A stretch of DNA of 64,000 nt from contig NC_039509.1 of the NCBI RefSeq assembly GCF_003672135.1, positions 6,448,001 to 6,512,000 of the forward strand, given 5' to 3'. Below the pieces are notes generated by a model. It ran no database searches. It was not told where the DNA came from and worked only from the letters and a program-made list of their open reading frames with translations. Made by a program: the position numbers and the translations under genes. Of this stretch, positions 12,252 to 26,710 are shown in pieces (within the stretch, counting starts at the first letter, position 1; each line of letters opens with the position of its first letter). Origin of the DNA: Ooceraea biroi. Taxonomy: Eukaryota; Arthropoda; Insecta; Hymenoptera; Formicidae.

Positions 12252-15200
12252 GGATCGGGCGATCGTGCGCGTCCCGCGGGAATAGGTTCCACTTGAGATA
12301 ATGAAGTAATTAACGAGTCAGTAGTCGATTATTCGCGTAATATCTGTAATGGATGCAATAACGTGCATAGGTCCGCGGAATTTCGCGAATCAGTACACTG
12401 GTAATGCCTGCATTCGCATCACCAAATGCGTTAATAGCTTTATCAATAATAAATTAGGATAATAATTTAGTATTTATTACATCGGATCACTGCGTGAGCA
12501 ATTATACCGCGTCGACATTTGCGGAATCCACGAGTACGAGATCGAGTATTCTTCCGTTTTCCGTTTTCCGAGTACGTTCCCACAATATGCATCGTCGTCA
12601 CCGCCTCCCTACCAGTTTCACGGTTGTAACTGCGATTTGCTCTTACTCGCGCAAGAGGCGGCCTTTAAAGTTTCAACCCTAAAAGTGTTTTACGCTTGGC
12701 GTCACCCATTGATCGAATTTAAAACCGATGCGCGCTCGGGCACCCGTTCGGGTGACATCGCTTTGACACCCGGATGTACTGATTTTACAAGCAGGCACGC
12801 GGCGGAAACGGATTCTGGGAATGAAATTTAGGGTTGAAAAAAAGGATAGATCAGCGAGAAGGGCGACGGGGGAGAGAGCGTGAGCGAGAGTAAAAGCCAC
12901 ACGCGAGGGATGAAAGGGTACGCGAGAGTGCTCTTCGTGTGCATTCAACGCAGTTATCCACCCACGTAACATCGCTACTGACAAGCGTAGCGAATTATCT
13001 ACTTTCGTACGTACGCTCGCATATACGCTAATCTAGGATTCTCTAATGCAGGAAGCTTGTTGCTTTCGCACTTTCGCTATAGCAGCGGAATACGCCCACT
13101 GTCATTATCGTCCAAATGCTATCTACAATTCAGTAGCAACGTAGGAATTCCTACATTCTTCATTAGTCTCCGTTATTTTTAAAAAGTTTAAGATACTTTA
13201 TAATACAAAACTCGCTTTCCAAGGCAATATGATTATTTATGCTATCCAAATTCAATAATATTAATTTTAATTAATTTGAAATAAAAAATAAAAAATATTC
13301 AAGCGACATGCTTTTGTTCCTATAGACTCACAGTTGAATAATAGATTAAAAATCAGCGTCGGGCTGATATGTTATTCACGATTCAGCATATCTGTATGAT
13401 ATGCATGCAAGGCGTCAGCGCGTCTCGTCGATTGTCAGCGAATGATTATTCACGCTCGAGCCATTTGGCCTCGCTAGATTACTCGGGCGGCGTATTGACA
13501 AACGGATTAACGTCAAGTTGACTTAGCATCGCCGATAAGGAGCCGATAACCGATACGTAATTGCGACGAAATGGCCGACGAGAGTCGCGAACGCAACGGG
13601 AGGTCTTTATCTCCGGCCGCGCGCGGCTTCTCGCGGTTTATATCGACTCTCGACGGTCGAATCGTAAAAAGTGAGAACGGCGCTTTGCATACGGCGCGAC
13701 GAATCGCGAAATTGGATGTGTCACGACTTTATGCGCGTCCAGGCGACGATCCTTATCCCTTGGTCCGCACTCTCTCGTCCGGTCGTTACTGAATTTACAC
13801 GCTGCCTTCGCTACGTGCATTTCTCGTAGAACCTCGCTCTCGCATCTTCGTGACGATCAGTGATGCGTTCGTGCCCTTCGACAGGCGTGACGATCAAACG
13901 CGAGATACATGCTACTTTGAATATAGCATGATGTCCCGGACACAGAAAGCAGACGATAGAACAATATCGAGCGATCAAAGATAGAGCGTCAAACTCCCAT
14001 ATGAAATTTTACATCAAACGTAAAGTATCTATTTCCTCAGAAATATTTCTATTATTTCAAATATTTCAGGATAAAAGAAAATAGAAATAAAAAGATGGAA
14101 AATTAATAACACTACAAAAATATTTATTTATGTACATTAAATTTGTTGTAATGGATACGGATACATTTCATCATCGTAATAATAAATCGTTTGAACTATT
14201 ATAATAAAACGATTGTAGTAAAAAACAAATGTTTTACAAAATCGCCGTTCAATATTTGCTGTCCCAATAAAATTTGATTATTCTTTTCACTTTGATTAAG
14301 ATTATTACGAGAAATCTATGAAATTCGAAAAAAACGCCCAAGATCTGCGTTATCTGGCTAGGCCGAGAGCCTCCCGGCCGCGTTTTATCTCCCAAATGTA
14401 AAGAAGCGCTCCGCGCTGATATCGTTGAAAACTCGGTGCGCCGGACCGTATTTACCGAGAACTTTTCCTGAAGAATCACACAAAGGGCCTTCCCGGTGGG
14501 CCACCGCGGGTTACTTTCGTGTAAACAGCAATCTCTTCTCCGGGCAGGCGGGTTAGGGCGAGGAGCGGTCGCAGGGGCAGGACGTTATCGCGGGATTATT
14601 TCTTTCATTCATCTCCGCGCGACTTAAGGATTCTAAGAATAAAATATGCAGGCCGTATCTTTAGAGGGAGGCATATCGTTCTTCAGGCCCACGGCCGTTT
14701 TCTGGTAATTACGTCGGTTAATTGCAGAGGACGGCCTCGTTCGCACCGCTTGTTACTCGCCGAGTATGCCGATCCCATCGTCGTCGCCATCGCTGTTGCC
14801 GTTGCTGCTGGGAGGTATTAAAAGAATGTTTATGAGTACCGGGTACTCTCTCTGAGTGTTAAAGTATAATAGGACGTGTGCCTGTAGGCACCTCTCTTAG
14901 GCTTCGAGGATTAACATCGCTAATTGTTAGTCTCAAAGGATGCGTGAACCAGCCGGCAAGCCGGCAGAAAGCCCGTCTCAAGGGCAGTGTCCTGGAAAAT
15001 TAAGGATTAGCAGTCAGTTCCGGAGAAAGAGAGTGGAGTTCGGGGGCGGTTATTACTTCATACCCGCGCGTGATGGCCGTAATACGGCTACTGTAAAATA
15101 TGCCTTCTTAGAACTGCGCACAAAGGGTTTAGCCTTTAAGAGGCACGGTGAAATATTGGCGGCGTAAGGAGCTTGAAAGTGATCCGCTGTTTTAAAATTC

Positions 15201-17521
15201 AAAGGGAGAATACTTCTAACGCGCGCAAGCGCAAGCTTGACTCTCGCTTTTGAATCTTTGGCTTGTTATGCGAGAACTGCATTAATAATCGCTTGACTTA
15301 TGGAATCTTGTCTAGGTATCAAACGGTGAGATCGTCGCATTAATCATTTTTCGAAAAGAATGTTGATATATGTCATTTTATTACGTTCATGAAACACTTT
15401 TATAGATCGGTCACCATTGACAAGAATATTAAAGTCTAGATTCACCGAGCTTTTAAGATACGCTCGGAACATTGTTTTAAAACGTGCTATCATTCTCATG
15501 TTACTGTTTGTCTTTGGATTTACGAAGAGGGAGATTCTCGGATTTATACGATAAGAATACTCGTTCTTATTCATCTGCCTCCAAAATATCACGTTACAAG
15601 TGTCAGGTTACGGTTTATCAAGTTTTCAAACGCACAAAAATATTTAAAAGCTAGTATCAAATTGCAAGTTACTAAGTTATCGTAAAATATTGACTTGTAC
15701 GCTGCAAATAGGGAAAGAAAGTTAAACCTTGACGTATAGGGTCATAACGTTCTCAATAAGACGCGTGTAACGTGATACTTGTGAAAACAGCAATGAGTAT
15801 TCCGGCTGTTTGTACAAAAATACTTGCAAATATTTTCGTTCGATTAAATTTAAGAAATACGTTCCGATGTTAGCGCGTGACGCATTTTATGTGCATACCT
15901 TTAAATTAGAAGATATATAAGAGATTTTAAATGAATCGTTTTATTTCGCATTATCCTTCGCAAAGAATATTTTTACTTAAATATCATGTATGATACACAG
16001 GTACATGAACCGATGATATACGCTCGTTCGAGCAATATAATGTAATGTAGCGTACATTATGACATATAAAGCTCGCTCGGAGCGCAGTCTCGAGTTACCA
16101 ACTACTTTCACAACATGCCAACAAAGTAATTAAGAATATATCAGTGCGTAATGAATCGTAGCACGCCGCATGAATGGTCGATTGTCGACGAGCGATAAAA
16201 TGATTTCGTCGTCCTCACTCTATTGAGCATATCCGTACTTTCTCATATATCAAGCGATATGTCGTACGTTACGGCAATTGGAACAATCGCGCTTTCAAGC
16301 ACGTTTCTCAATCAAAGCATTAGAGCATTGAACTTTTAAGCTGCACTGTTATCTGCAACACTAGAATTTATGAGTTTTATTTGTGAGTACTATCAGTTAT
16401 CCATCAGATTAGACATTTTATGCAAATAAGTAAACAGATTTCTGCAAAGGTGCTACATTGCACGCACAGAATTTAAAAGTATGGTTTCATTATCTCAATG
16501 ATAGAAAAACAGAGAAATATACTTTAATATTCAACTGCTCACGCTAGCCAGTAACTCTCCGAGGGTTAAACGGCACCCGATGTGATAACGTGAAGTAAAA
16601 TGAAATGAAAACGAGATGTGCGATATTAATTACAGTTTCTTATTAATGCATACTGTCACTTTGTATGACACATTATATTAATTTATCTTGGAGTTATTTT
16701 ATTCCTAACATCACTCTCTCTCTCTCTGACTTTTAAATTAGCATTCAGCTTTCTTAATTAATTAAAATTGTTGAATATAATAACATAATAACGTCCGTTT
16801 TTGGTTTTTGGAAAATATTTATTTTTATATAGTTAATATGACTGGGACTATTTTTTCTCTCTAGATTATCTTCACTCTATTATAGTCGACATTTAATTTG
16901 TAACTATTTTCGTACGATTGTTATAAATTTTATGAAATATTCAATTATTTTGAACTTCAACGCGAAATCTCGTAGAAGGAATCATCGAATAATATAGGAC
17001 AGGCATAAGTGCAAGAAAAAGCACAATGGGTAGACGACGTGCGTCCAGGATAAAAGTGTTCGTTGCAGAACGATAGATCTTCATTAGAGCGAGACGATGC
17101 ATAAGTCACGCGACGGGGAGCACGACTTTTAGCCACCCTCGTAATTCTTCAGCACGTATAGCGCACCGTGCGGGTACATGATTATGACCGCGCGATCAGC
17201 ACGGATAACTTCTTCGCCATCACGCGTCGCACGATCCCGATCATTTGTCATGTTTGTGTTATAAATTATCTTTAAACATTGTTTGCAAACTATCTGGTAT
17301 TAATTACGGATAAAGCATTTCGACTAAACATGATAATACAGTAACGACATGCAATGTATGACACGAGATATGACAGCGTGTGCACACAATATATGAAAAA
17401 TATTGACATCGAGATATGTATCTAATTGTTTAATTGGATGTTTAATCAAGTGTTTTTTTTAAATACATGCATATACGAGGTATACGTTTATGTAGTATAA
17501 GAAGAGAGGTATTGGCGAAAA
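12252..17521. other. Non-coding block, increasingly AT-rich
   Basis: No gene is recognised. AT-rich DNA at 13140-13330 and 14020-14280 gives way to a GC-richer part (14320-15200) and then a long AT-rich block (15340-17500) that leads into the first tRNA. A perfect octamer lies at 16420-16427. A short inverted repeat (ATAATGTA with TACATTAT) is near 16040. Short CT runs occur at about 16712-16727. Confidence 0.55.
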
Positions 17522-17593
17522 GGGGATGTAGCTCAGTGGTAGAGCGTTCGCTTTGCATGTGAAAGGTCCCGGGTTCGATCCCCGGCATCTCCA
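17522..17593 (+). tRNA. tRNA-Ala(UGC)
   Basis: A complete 72-nt cloverleaf that decodes GCA alanine codons in cytoplasmic translation. The acceptor stem pairs GGGGATG with CATCTCC and contains the G3-U70 wobble that marks alanine tRNAs, with discriminator A. The D arm is GCTC/GAGC. The anticodon stem TTCGC/GTGAA has a TTTGCAT loop with anticodon TGC at 17554-17556. The T arm is CCGGG-TTCGATC-CCCGG. There is no intron and no encoded CCA. A T-run directly downstream (from about 17595) is the expected Pol III terminator. The identical gene lies at 27019-27090. Confidence 0.98.
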
Positions 17594-20500
17594 ATTTTTT
17601 TTGTATTATGTGATGTAAAAACATAATAGACGTTGCTATATTATATTTTGGATAATAATAATTTATAATTTTATTATAATTTTTTATTTACTAGGTTTAG
17701 TGCATGGAGGTGATAAATTATCAAAAAAATATAAATAACTCGTCATATTTTTGTGTAAAAGTAATTCACGTTTATTGTAACTCAAAAGATACATGAAAAG
17801 AATCCAATATAAAAGCTTCCATATACTCATGTGTATATACAAAAGAGTAACGTAATAAATAACCGCACGGAAGACGGTGATTCTCTGAAACATTTCTCTT
17901 CTCGTACGAGTATTCTCGTAGCCTCTGGTCAATCAAGTCGATCTTTTTTTAAGAAACCCTACAACAGAGGTCCATCATACCTGCCTACCTACCGTCCAGC
18001 TATTTTACGTTTCGTGAAGCCGGAAAATCGCCAAGTTTGCGGAGAGTTTGTTAAGGTTTCGGCATTTAATTTCCTCACAATGCACATAACCGTCCGTTGA
18101 CTGAGGTTTGCAATTTTTGTGCGTAGCCGAGCGCGAATACGCGCGCCTTGAGCAAATTGGAATGTGCGTTTCTACGTTTTCCGCGTAAAAAAAAAGGAAA
18201 ACAGGCACCCGTGAACGTTGCGCGAATATCAGACTGCAGAAAACATTAAAAATATCGCCGCGCCGTGTATTACAGCGGGATTAATGTCCCGTAAGACGAA
18301 CGCAAATGAGTAACGAGCGGGTCTTCGAGAGCGGCATTTATTTTCTCGGGTACCCGCACGCGAAACGCTAAATGCCGCGAGCGGCGGATTTAATAACTCG
18401 AGCGGCTCGGTGTACCGCGATGAAAAGCCTTTTGTCTCGCAGGTACGTTCGAAAACGAGGCAAACGAGCGAGAGCAGGAAGGTAGAAGAGAGCGGGGGAG
18501 ATAGAAGAGAGTGGAAATGGCCGGAATATCGGGACCGTGGTGGAGTGAAAAGGGTAAATAGGAAAAAAAAAGAGAAGGATTCTGGAATGGGTGAGCGCTC
18601 GGTCGCCGATCGAGCGTGCGTAACTCGCCCCCGAAGGGCTGCAGCGGCAGTCTGCTTGCCTTTCCGGCCGCGTCCGAGCCGGCCGGCGAGGGGAGATGCA
18701 TTCCGTAAAAACAAAAAAAAAGGAGGGAAGAAATGCACGTAACTGGCGGAGAGTCGCGTTGACTGCAGCGGAATAACGCGGTTTCGAGATCGTGTATCCG
18801 CATATCCGTAATCCACTCATACGGGATAGAGAATTGCGTTCGGGGTTGCGCCACCGCCGCCCGCAGCACTCGTTGCGAGCGCGAGCCATGCACTTCTGCT
18901 CATGCGACGTATTTATCGCTGATGCATTTGTTGCTGATGCACCGAGGGTGGGAATCGGCGTCGTTGATGCCCATTGTGCGGTGTCGCGAGATGGTGGCTA
19001 AGCAAGGGGTTGACTGGCCGGCAAACCAAGCCAAAGACTGGCGGAGGGAAGCGCGCCATTCCTACAGCATTACGTCATATATCGATTCTCTCGGGGATTC
19101 CCACGGAGTCAACTCGCCACTGGAAGCTTGTTGCATCATCGCCGCTGCAGGTAAATGCGCCTTGCAACTGCGACGTTCGCGTAGAAACATGTTATTGATC
19201 CAGGTTTTTATGCTCAGCATCATATCTAACTGCGTAATGATACATGTGCATGTGCTTGCAATGTCTCAAACTTTTTTGTATTTGATCTTATTTGTCTATT
19301 TATTATTATCGTACCATCAGTTTGCAATGTATCAGTTTGCGTGTCAATAAGAAAATATTAAAATCATTGTTCCATATGAACGAATCAATGATGTATATAA
19401 ATTAAAAGATGAAGAGATAATTAAAAATTAACAACGTTACGTGCGCGATACGTTTCATTCAGACAATATTGTTTTACACTGACGTGTACATGTCATAATA
19501 TCAGCCGATGAAAGTACCGTAAATGAGAATGATTTGATTGGATTTAACTTCCGGAGCGGACAATCAAAAAAGCAATTTCAACGTGCGTCATTGCTGGGGT
19601 CGAAATTCGCGCGGACTGGCGAACGAATTAAAAAAAAGAAAGCAATCGGTACATGTGGCGCATCTCGCTCCAAGAGTAATCACCGTCGCGTGCCTAAAAA
19701 TGAGACTGCCACGGCTGATTAATCATTGGCAATCTCGCGCGAGAGAACGACGAAAGGACGCTGCCATTAGCGCCAAATGACGAAAACTCCGTCACCGGGT
19801 GTATCCGTGCCGTACTCGGGAAACATGTTATTTTTCTCTCTCTTTCCCTTTCTCGGCTTGCCCTCGCCTCCGTCCTTGCTTGCTCTCTTTCTGTCTCCCG
19901 CCGCGTATACAACATGTATACGTCGAGAAAGAGAGACATCGCACACGCAGGGGTGAGTAATTTAATTGAAATTCCCCTCTGTGAAATTGTGGAAAAATCG
20001 AGTCATGCGATCGCCTGGGCCTACGCGAAAATGGAATTACAGGAGAAAACGAGGTTTGTCCGATGATGCAGGTGAACGCCAGTTTCACGGGAGATGAACG
20101 GAGACCGAGTGGAGACGGGGGACGCACACAGAGGAGATATTCGCTTGGATGTGCGGTATGAGGAAGGAGGAAGGGACGTATAGCTAACTGGTGGACGGAC
20201 ACATTTTTCGGTTTTGAATTTCGGTGCAATTGGCCTTACGCGGAAATTACCCTCAATTACTGTATCACACGAGAGCCACCTCGATGCGAGAGAGCTCTCT
20301 GTACAGTTCCCCAAGCTCTACCGCCGACTCTACTGGAAAATATCCTATTTCGCGCGGATGCTCGGACTTTCCGGGGTGAGGACGAATCGTGCGCGTATCG
20401 TACACAAATTGCAGAAATCGATCGATAATCCGGCCAGACTGGTAATCGAGTAGTTTTCCGGTACGCTGTCTCGACGCCATATCGCGTATCGTGCGGATAT

Positions 20501-21742
20501 GCACGCGCGCGTGGTGAACAAGCCTCGAAATACGAGAGCCTGCGGATTCCGTGGATAGCTCCATTCGTAATGAAATTGTTTTTAATTAAGCGGCTCATAA
20601 CGCGGAGCGACGCTAGATGGATGCTCGACTACTGGGGTAACTCGATGACGGAGAATTCCATTAATATTTCCATATCTTGGACCTGCGAAATATGCCTGTT
20701 GTCATATTTTCATAGAAAAATAAATATTTCGCTATCTGAATATGGATAATATCTGTCCAGTGATATTTTCTGCGTGCTAAAACGTTTGCCGAAATGTGAG
20801 ATCTTCAGCTCCACAGCTTACAAATATATTCGGATAACTCGTATTTTTTTTACACGATGCATTGAACATTTTTATAAATCTTTTATGGCGCGAGAAAAGC
20901 GCGGTGGTTTTTTATCATCATGCATAACCCACTCGCGGCAGCTCGTGTGCAAATATTTCTCACTGAATGAAACTCGCTGTTAGATATACGGGGAGCTTTC
21001 GCGCAGGTGTGTATACGTAGTCACAGCCGTTTTTAATTAAACTTCTGTCCACGGTAAAACGCCGCAATGACTGTGTGCAACATGTTCGTTAACCGCACAT
21101 AAACTTCGACGGCGGGAGGACGCCGAAAACTTGGGTATTCTCGCATGCTGCGTGGAATTATTCATCGCAATATTTCGCGCGATCACTCATTAAAAATGAA
21201 TTGTCCCATGCGAGTCGCCAGGAAGCGACTTCTCGTCGCGCATATTTTAGTACACGCGCTTTAATTACCAAGTCGCCAAAAGCGGCGAACGTAAACAGAA
21301 GCGTTATAATTCAATTCGGCCGGCACAAATATTTGTGACCGTGTTACACGCCACGCCGTTATGCGACCCGAGGCGCATGGTGGGTTGGTGTTACCGGAAA
21401 CTGCGTAACGCTGTGCGTACGCGCGGGCTTCAATTCGCCGGGAATGCTGCAGAAACCGCTGCGGGTCAGTTACGTGAAAACGTTCGATGTTGTGTCGTTT
21501 ATCGCATTTCGTGACTTCGTTCTAGGTACAGCATTGTACAGTACGTAGAAGGCTAGAAACGTATTAATCTATCTCTTTTGCGCGAGACAACGTAGTGTCA
21601 ATTATCAATATTGTACTATGACGCTAATTTACGCTACAAATAAAATATAATAACGAAATTCGTCAGATTTCATCTCTACAATACTGTATTCAAAGATAAT
21701 GAAATGTTCCCGGTAATTGCGATACATTATATACATTATATA
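17594..21742. other. Non-coding block between tRNA-Ala and a TIR element
   Basis: AT-rich next to the tRNA, CpG-rich from about 18100 to 20600, with a CT-rich stretch near 19831-19900. The longer minus-strand frames at 18229-18893 are low in complexity (Ser, Phe, Arg-rich) and show no domain. No exon or RNA gene is recognised here. Confidence 0.55.
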
Positions 21743-22323
21743 CAGGGTGGCCCATTTTAATTTATACAGTCGATTTTTTAAAAAACTAAAAGAGATACGA
21801 AAAAATGTTTCAGACAGACATGTCACGATTTCGAGGGGGACATAAGATGATACCATTGGTTTGACCTTGAATAGTCGTTTGAAGGTCACGCGAAGATCAC
21901 CTTCAATTTCTTAAATTGAAACCCCAACTTTTTATTGCAGATTCTTATTCTCCATCGAAAAGTAAGTAACTTTTGTCTGAAACATTTTTCCGAAAAATAT
22001 CATCTTATGTCCTTAAAATGTCCTCAAAACTCATCTTGAAGATCATTTTAAGGACATAAGATGACATTTCTCGGAAAAATGTTTCAGACAAAAGTTGCAT
22101 GTTTTCTCGCGTAGAATCCGAATCCGTAATAAAAAATACCATGTCTCATTAAAAAAAAATTTCAGACCGGAAGTTAGAATTTCGATAAACAATGACCCGT
22201 CTAGTTGTATCCACATTCTCTGTCGTGTATGGAGATCAACGTTCGAACAGTGTATTGTCGAATACCGATTTACGTAATCACGTTTGACATTGTCGACTGT
22301 ATAAATTAAAATGGGCCACCCTG
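21743..22323. mobile_element. Non-autonomous TIR element, 581 bp, TA-flanked
   Basis: Perfect 31-bp terminal inverted repeats lie at 21743-21773 and 22293-22323 and begin CAGGGTGGCCCATTTTAATT. Both ends abut TA (TATA when extended), consistent with a TA target duplication of the Tc1/mariner/IS630 group. Insect elements of this group often end in CAGGGTG. The interior has no transposase frame, so movement would depend on a partner element. A second, nested inverted repeat occupies 21968-22096. The perfect TIRs suggest fairly recent insertion or gene conversion. Family assignment beyond TA-type is uncertain. Confidence 0.85.
21968..22096. repeat. Nested long hairpin inside the 581-bp element
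   Basis: Arms of 53 bases (21968-22020 and 22044-22096) match at 51 positions around a 23-base loop. Both mismatches are A opposite C on the plus strand, so a minus-strand RNA would pair throughout, with two G-U pairs. Fragments of the arm (AAAATGTTTCAGACA and GGACATAAGATGA) recur at about 21801-21852 in swapped order, which suggests internal rearrangement of the element. Confidence 0.85.
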
Positions 22324-25300
22324 TATAACGTGCCGCTACCGAGGCAATACGCAGTAATCGCTCATAACAGAGCATCATTAATTGATTAAAATTTCAGGAC
22401 TAATTCACGAGTACTGTCTAGTTAAAATGATACAGATAAATTTTGAATGCGCGTATATATTATACGTGTCGCATAATGCGCGCACTCGACATTTGGTTTG
22501 CGCATTGCATTTAGTTTGATCGGCAGCGAGTACATTTTATAAGCTCCAAGTTCGCGCGAAGTGCTTCGCGCTAATTTACATTGACATGTGTGACACGGCT
22601 CGTCAGACCCGAAATTACGATGCGTCATGTGCAAACTGCATTCGCACGTGCCTCGGCACATAGCCTATCGCATCGTATCGATAGTAGGCGGCCGTGTTTC
22701 TCGTGCCAGATCGGATGCATGCGATTGCGATGCAACTTGCGGTCCTCGGCGCGCGTGGTCGAATCGTAGGTCAGTTACGAGAAAATATTGACTGATCGCG
22801 CGTAATGGCGCATCCGATATTAACAATAGAACCGACCCTTGGATCTGTCCATCCTTTGTCCGGCTGCGGGTGTGTGCGTGAATTAGCACGCGATGCGTAC
22901 ACGCGCGCGCGTTCGCTCTGGCTATAACGGGGTAAACATAGACGCGCACGGATATTAAAGCGAGCGCGTTTCCTGGCTCGCATCAATTGTCATTAAACGA
23001 CATGATTATTGCGCATGTTGATGATCATTGCTGCGATAGACCATTACCGGAATATCCGAGCGCGCCGCGACCTCGTAATGATCGATAGCCGATATATATA
23101 TTCATCGGGTATTTCGTTAATGGCGCATTGTGCCGGCTAGTAGCCCCGCGAAAATTGCAACGTTTCGTTAACGAGGCCTTTCGAGGACCATTGCTATCAG
23201 TCCAAGTATCGTTGTCTCTGCGAGCATTATGCGTGATAGATGTGATAGATAAATGAAGATACACGGCGAACGAAAATAATTGACATTTCGACGTGACACT
23301 TTGCATCTCGAGTTTCTATAATAATATTTTTATAGTACTTTCTAGTTTAATTGATTGATTGAAAGGATAATTTTATTAACGTCACTTTCCTCAAAGTTCT
23401 CTTAAAAATTATTTTTATCAGACGTGTATATCACGTCTCACATATACACACGAATTAATTAAATTTTATTCATATCGCGACTCGGTGATAGGAGTATTTT
23501 CGCAACATTAAATCAATTATTGTATTTCCTTGTAAAATTTTTAAAACATGACGCTTTTGACATTTCTTTAAAAAAGATATCTTATCTGATAGTCACATGC
23601 TGACTCTGACTCTCCTGACGTGCAGACTTTTCATTTCCTGTAACAAGAACGTTACGATCGCGCGGCTTACAGACTGACCCTAGCGCGGAAAAGGGAAAGG
23701 AAAGTAGGAAATCGAAACGGCTACCTGTTGATCGTGTAATTGTAGCCATTTAACCAATTAACGGCGGATATTGGCGGTACGCTACGTGCGCGCGCTTACG
23801 CGTGCGTTACACGAAGAGCAAAGACTTCGCATTAAACGACGAGAAGCCATCGTCTCTCAGGCGACTTGTTTATAACGTCGCTGGCATATATTACAATCGT
23901 TACGATACGTTGACGACCCGACAACAGAGAAGAGTATCTGTTTAGCATCGCGTTTAGCAGAATCACGCCGCCACTTGGCCGGATACTCGTGGCTGTCGTC
24001 GCGAATGATCGATGATATCGTCCGTATGTAGCGTCCGAAACGAGGATGATCTCGATGACTTGCATCCACTGTATTACGTCTCGCATGTTGCATATCATAT
24101 AGAGAAAATGTCCCATGAACGCGTAGCGTCATATATCCGAGAGAGGGAAACCTGGAAGGGGAGGCGTACGCGCTATCGATCCTTACGAAATAAACCGTTG
24201 GGAGCCAATTGAGGATGATAAATCTATTTTATTTTCGGCGAATCATGGAGCTCATGGGGAGAGTAATGGAGATTATTAGGAAATGCAGGTGCAGCTTATA
24301 GATATTATGAGCTCTATCGAATGGCTATCTCGTAAAACAATAATGAACGCATACGAATAAAGCGGATGGTAAATCTTTTATTTGATTTGGCGATATTCAC
24401 GTATAAATTCGCGCATACATATTAAATTAGTAAAAGAAATAGAAGAGTAATTAATATCAGAAAGAATTAGCCAAAAGTGTTTATTTTTAAGTTTTAGGTA
24501 ACAGATTATATGTTTGACATATTTTTAAATTCATTTAACATTATTGTCAAAATCCTTTTAGATTCTCTTTTTAAAGATTCTTTTTAAAAGAAGACTGTAT
24601 CATACATAATTAAGTGCTATTGAAATAGAAGGGAAAGCGATTCTGTCGGTTATAAAACATCGGTGCACGGAATACCAAAGAGACGAATTTATCTTCTTCC
24701 ATTTTCCAGCGCGTCGTATCTCTCGCGACGGTAACGAGGGGGGATTCGGGACTTTCAGGACCGATTTCGGCTTATCACGCTGGCTTATCTGCTATACGAA
24801 TATTCACGCAAATTTATCGATCTGTCTACAGTCGTTTCGACATAACCGACGCTTCGCTTCGGCTCACGAGCGTCAGCTTTATGCCGCATTCCCTCTGGGA
24901 CGCGATAAGGAAAAAAAAAATAAGAAGCCACCGGCGGAGTCGCGTTATGAGCATGAATTTTTATATTGAGATCTTATCGCCCCGCGCTACCAGGAAGGGA
25001 AAATAAAGGAGGAGATTCGCGACCATAATGACATTTGCTACTGCAACGCGCGGTCGCGTAAGATGGCCAATTTATTCGCTCCTTTCGTCTCTTTTGATAT
25101 CATCTTTTTTCCTTATTCTGCACAGCGATGGGTATTTTTAATCTAATTTTATTTAATTTAATTTGAGAAATAATACTTTGATATTGTCAACACATGGTTG
25201 TAATACCCATACGTATTAATCTTTACTATACAGAGATTAAAATCTTTCATGTCACGTAAAATTGAAAGTGTCTTATTTAATGAAATGTCTATTTGTTACA

Positions 25301-26006
25301 TCGTATTAATTACAGAAACGTTTGTACAATTATACATTTGATTAATTGCTATTTGATTCATCGTTATCATGCATGAGGATATACGTAATTGAGCGATATC
25401 TTAACTATATATATCCGCGTACGATTATACATACCGATGCAGACTACGAGAATAGACCGTCAAGCAAGACAACGTGAGATATGTGTGTAATGCGTGACGT
25501 AACCAAGGCCAGAATGATAGCACGTGCTGAGAACAATACGAAACGATACGCTAGAAATAAACGACTCACACTTACACAGTGTTTAATTAAAATGCATTGA
25601 CTGCTTCTCTTAATATTTATTATGTAAATACGTCTATTAAACTGCACGTACAATCAATATAGAAATAAAACTTTGTGAGGAAACTGGAAAGGACAAATAA
25701 AGACATAAGCTTCTCTAACAATTTTAATTTTTTATTAGTTATATAATTTTTGAGAATAATTTTAAATATAAAAATAGCGTGAATCTATTTTATCAGAGAT
25801 ATTGTGATATCTGCTATATATAAATTAATTAAAATATGTTATATAGTGAAATATACATATATATATACATTACTTGTATATCAGACAATATTTTATTTTT
25901 ATTAAGAATTGTTTTATAATTATGCTTCGATCAATATTAAAACAATAACTAGGTACAGTAAGGTGATTCACTACTTATACTCAGTTGTAGCTACAGCTTA
26001 CAATAA
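22324..26006. other. Non-coding block, largely AT-rich
   Basis: No gene is recognised. The part from 22430 to 23330 is CpG-rich with alternating GCGCG steps near 22900. AT-rich DNA fills 23330-23600, 24370-24640 and 25130-26000. A short string, TACAGTAAGGTGATTCAC, near 25955 resembles a TA-type transposon end, but no partner end was found. Confidence 0.55.
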
Positions 26007-26086
26007 GGCAGCGTGGCCGAGCGGTCTAAGGCGCTGGTTTTAGGCACCAGTCCGTAAGGGCGTGGGTTCGAATCCCACCGCTGTCA
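26007..26086 (+). tRNA. tRNA-Leu(UAG)
   Basis: An 80-nt class II tRNA for CUA leucine codons. The acceptor stem GGCAGCG/CGCTGTC includes one G-U pair and has discriminator A, as leucine tRNAs require. The D arm carries GCCGAGCGGTCTAAGGC. The anticodon stem CTGGT/ACCAG holds loop TTTAGGC with anticodon TAG. A long variable arm follows, and the T arm is GTGGG-TTCGAAT-CCCAC. It has no intron. TTTTT at about 26092-26096 is a Pol III terminator. It forms a tight group with Gln and Ala genes within 1.1 kb. Confidence 0.97.
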
Positions 26087-26638
26087 CACTATTTTTGCTA
26101 TTGTTTTCATTTATAATATCAGAAGTAATACAATATTAGGGACATATAGCCCATAAAAAAATTAATTCTATCGGAAAATTCTTTTTAAATCATTTTATTA
26201 CGTAGTGATATTATGTTTGTAGTGGTATCATTATTTAAATTAATAGTAATACAGGAATATGACAAGATGGAAATAGTCGTAGAAAAATTATCTTTAATGC
26301 AAATTAAACACAATTGTAAATTACACAAATGTGTAGACATTATCGTTTCTATAAACGTATGAGATACAATAAGGCGATAATTGCAAGGACAACACTAACA
26401 ATTCATATAGCTAACTTCATAATAATGTAATCACTATTTATAGCACTTAGTAACACACGCAATACATGTACACACGTTTATCTTAATTATATAGCTACGT
26501 GTACAGTTTAGACTATAAAATTTATACTTTTCTTTCCGTGATGCACAAAAATTAATACTTAAAGTATGAGTTGACGTATTTAACACTGCAATTTTATTAA
26601 TAGCATGTATGAGAACAAAAGATAAAATCAAAAAGTCA
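26087..26638. other. AT-rich spacer between tRNA genes
   Basis: AT-rich DNA with a perfect octamer at 26297-26304 and no recognisable gene. It separates a plus-strand Leu tRNA from a minus-strand Gln tRNA; the two are convergent and each has its own T-run near the end. Confidence 0.7.
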
Positions 26639-26710
26639 AGGTCCCACCGAGATTTGAACTCGGATCGCTGGATTCAGAGTCCAGAGTGCTAACCATTACA
26701 CCATGGGACC
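26639..26710 (-). tRNA. tRNA-Gln(CUG)
   Basis: A 72-nt cloverleaf on the minus strand for CAG glutamine codons. The acceptor stem is GGTCCCA/TGGGACC with discriminator T. The D region reads TGGTGTAATGGTTAGCAC. The anticodon stem CTGGA/TCCAG encloses CTCTGAA with anticodon CTG. The T arm is CCGAG-TTCAAAT-CTCGG. There is no intron. On the minus strand TTTTT follows within about 10 bases (26630-26634) as a Pol III stop. The sequence closely follows the usual animal Gln tRNA pattern. Confidence 0.97.
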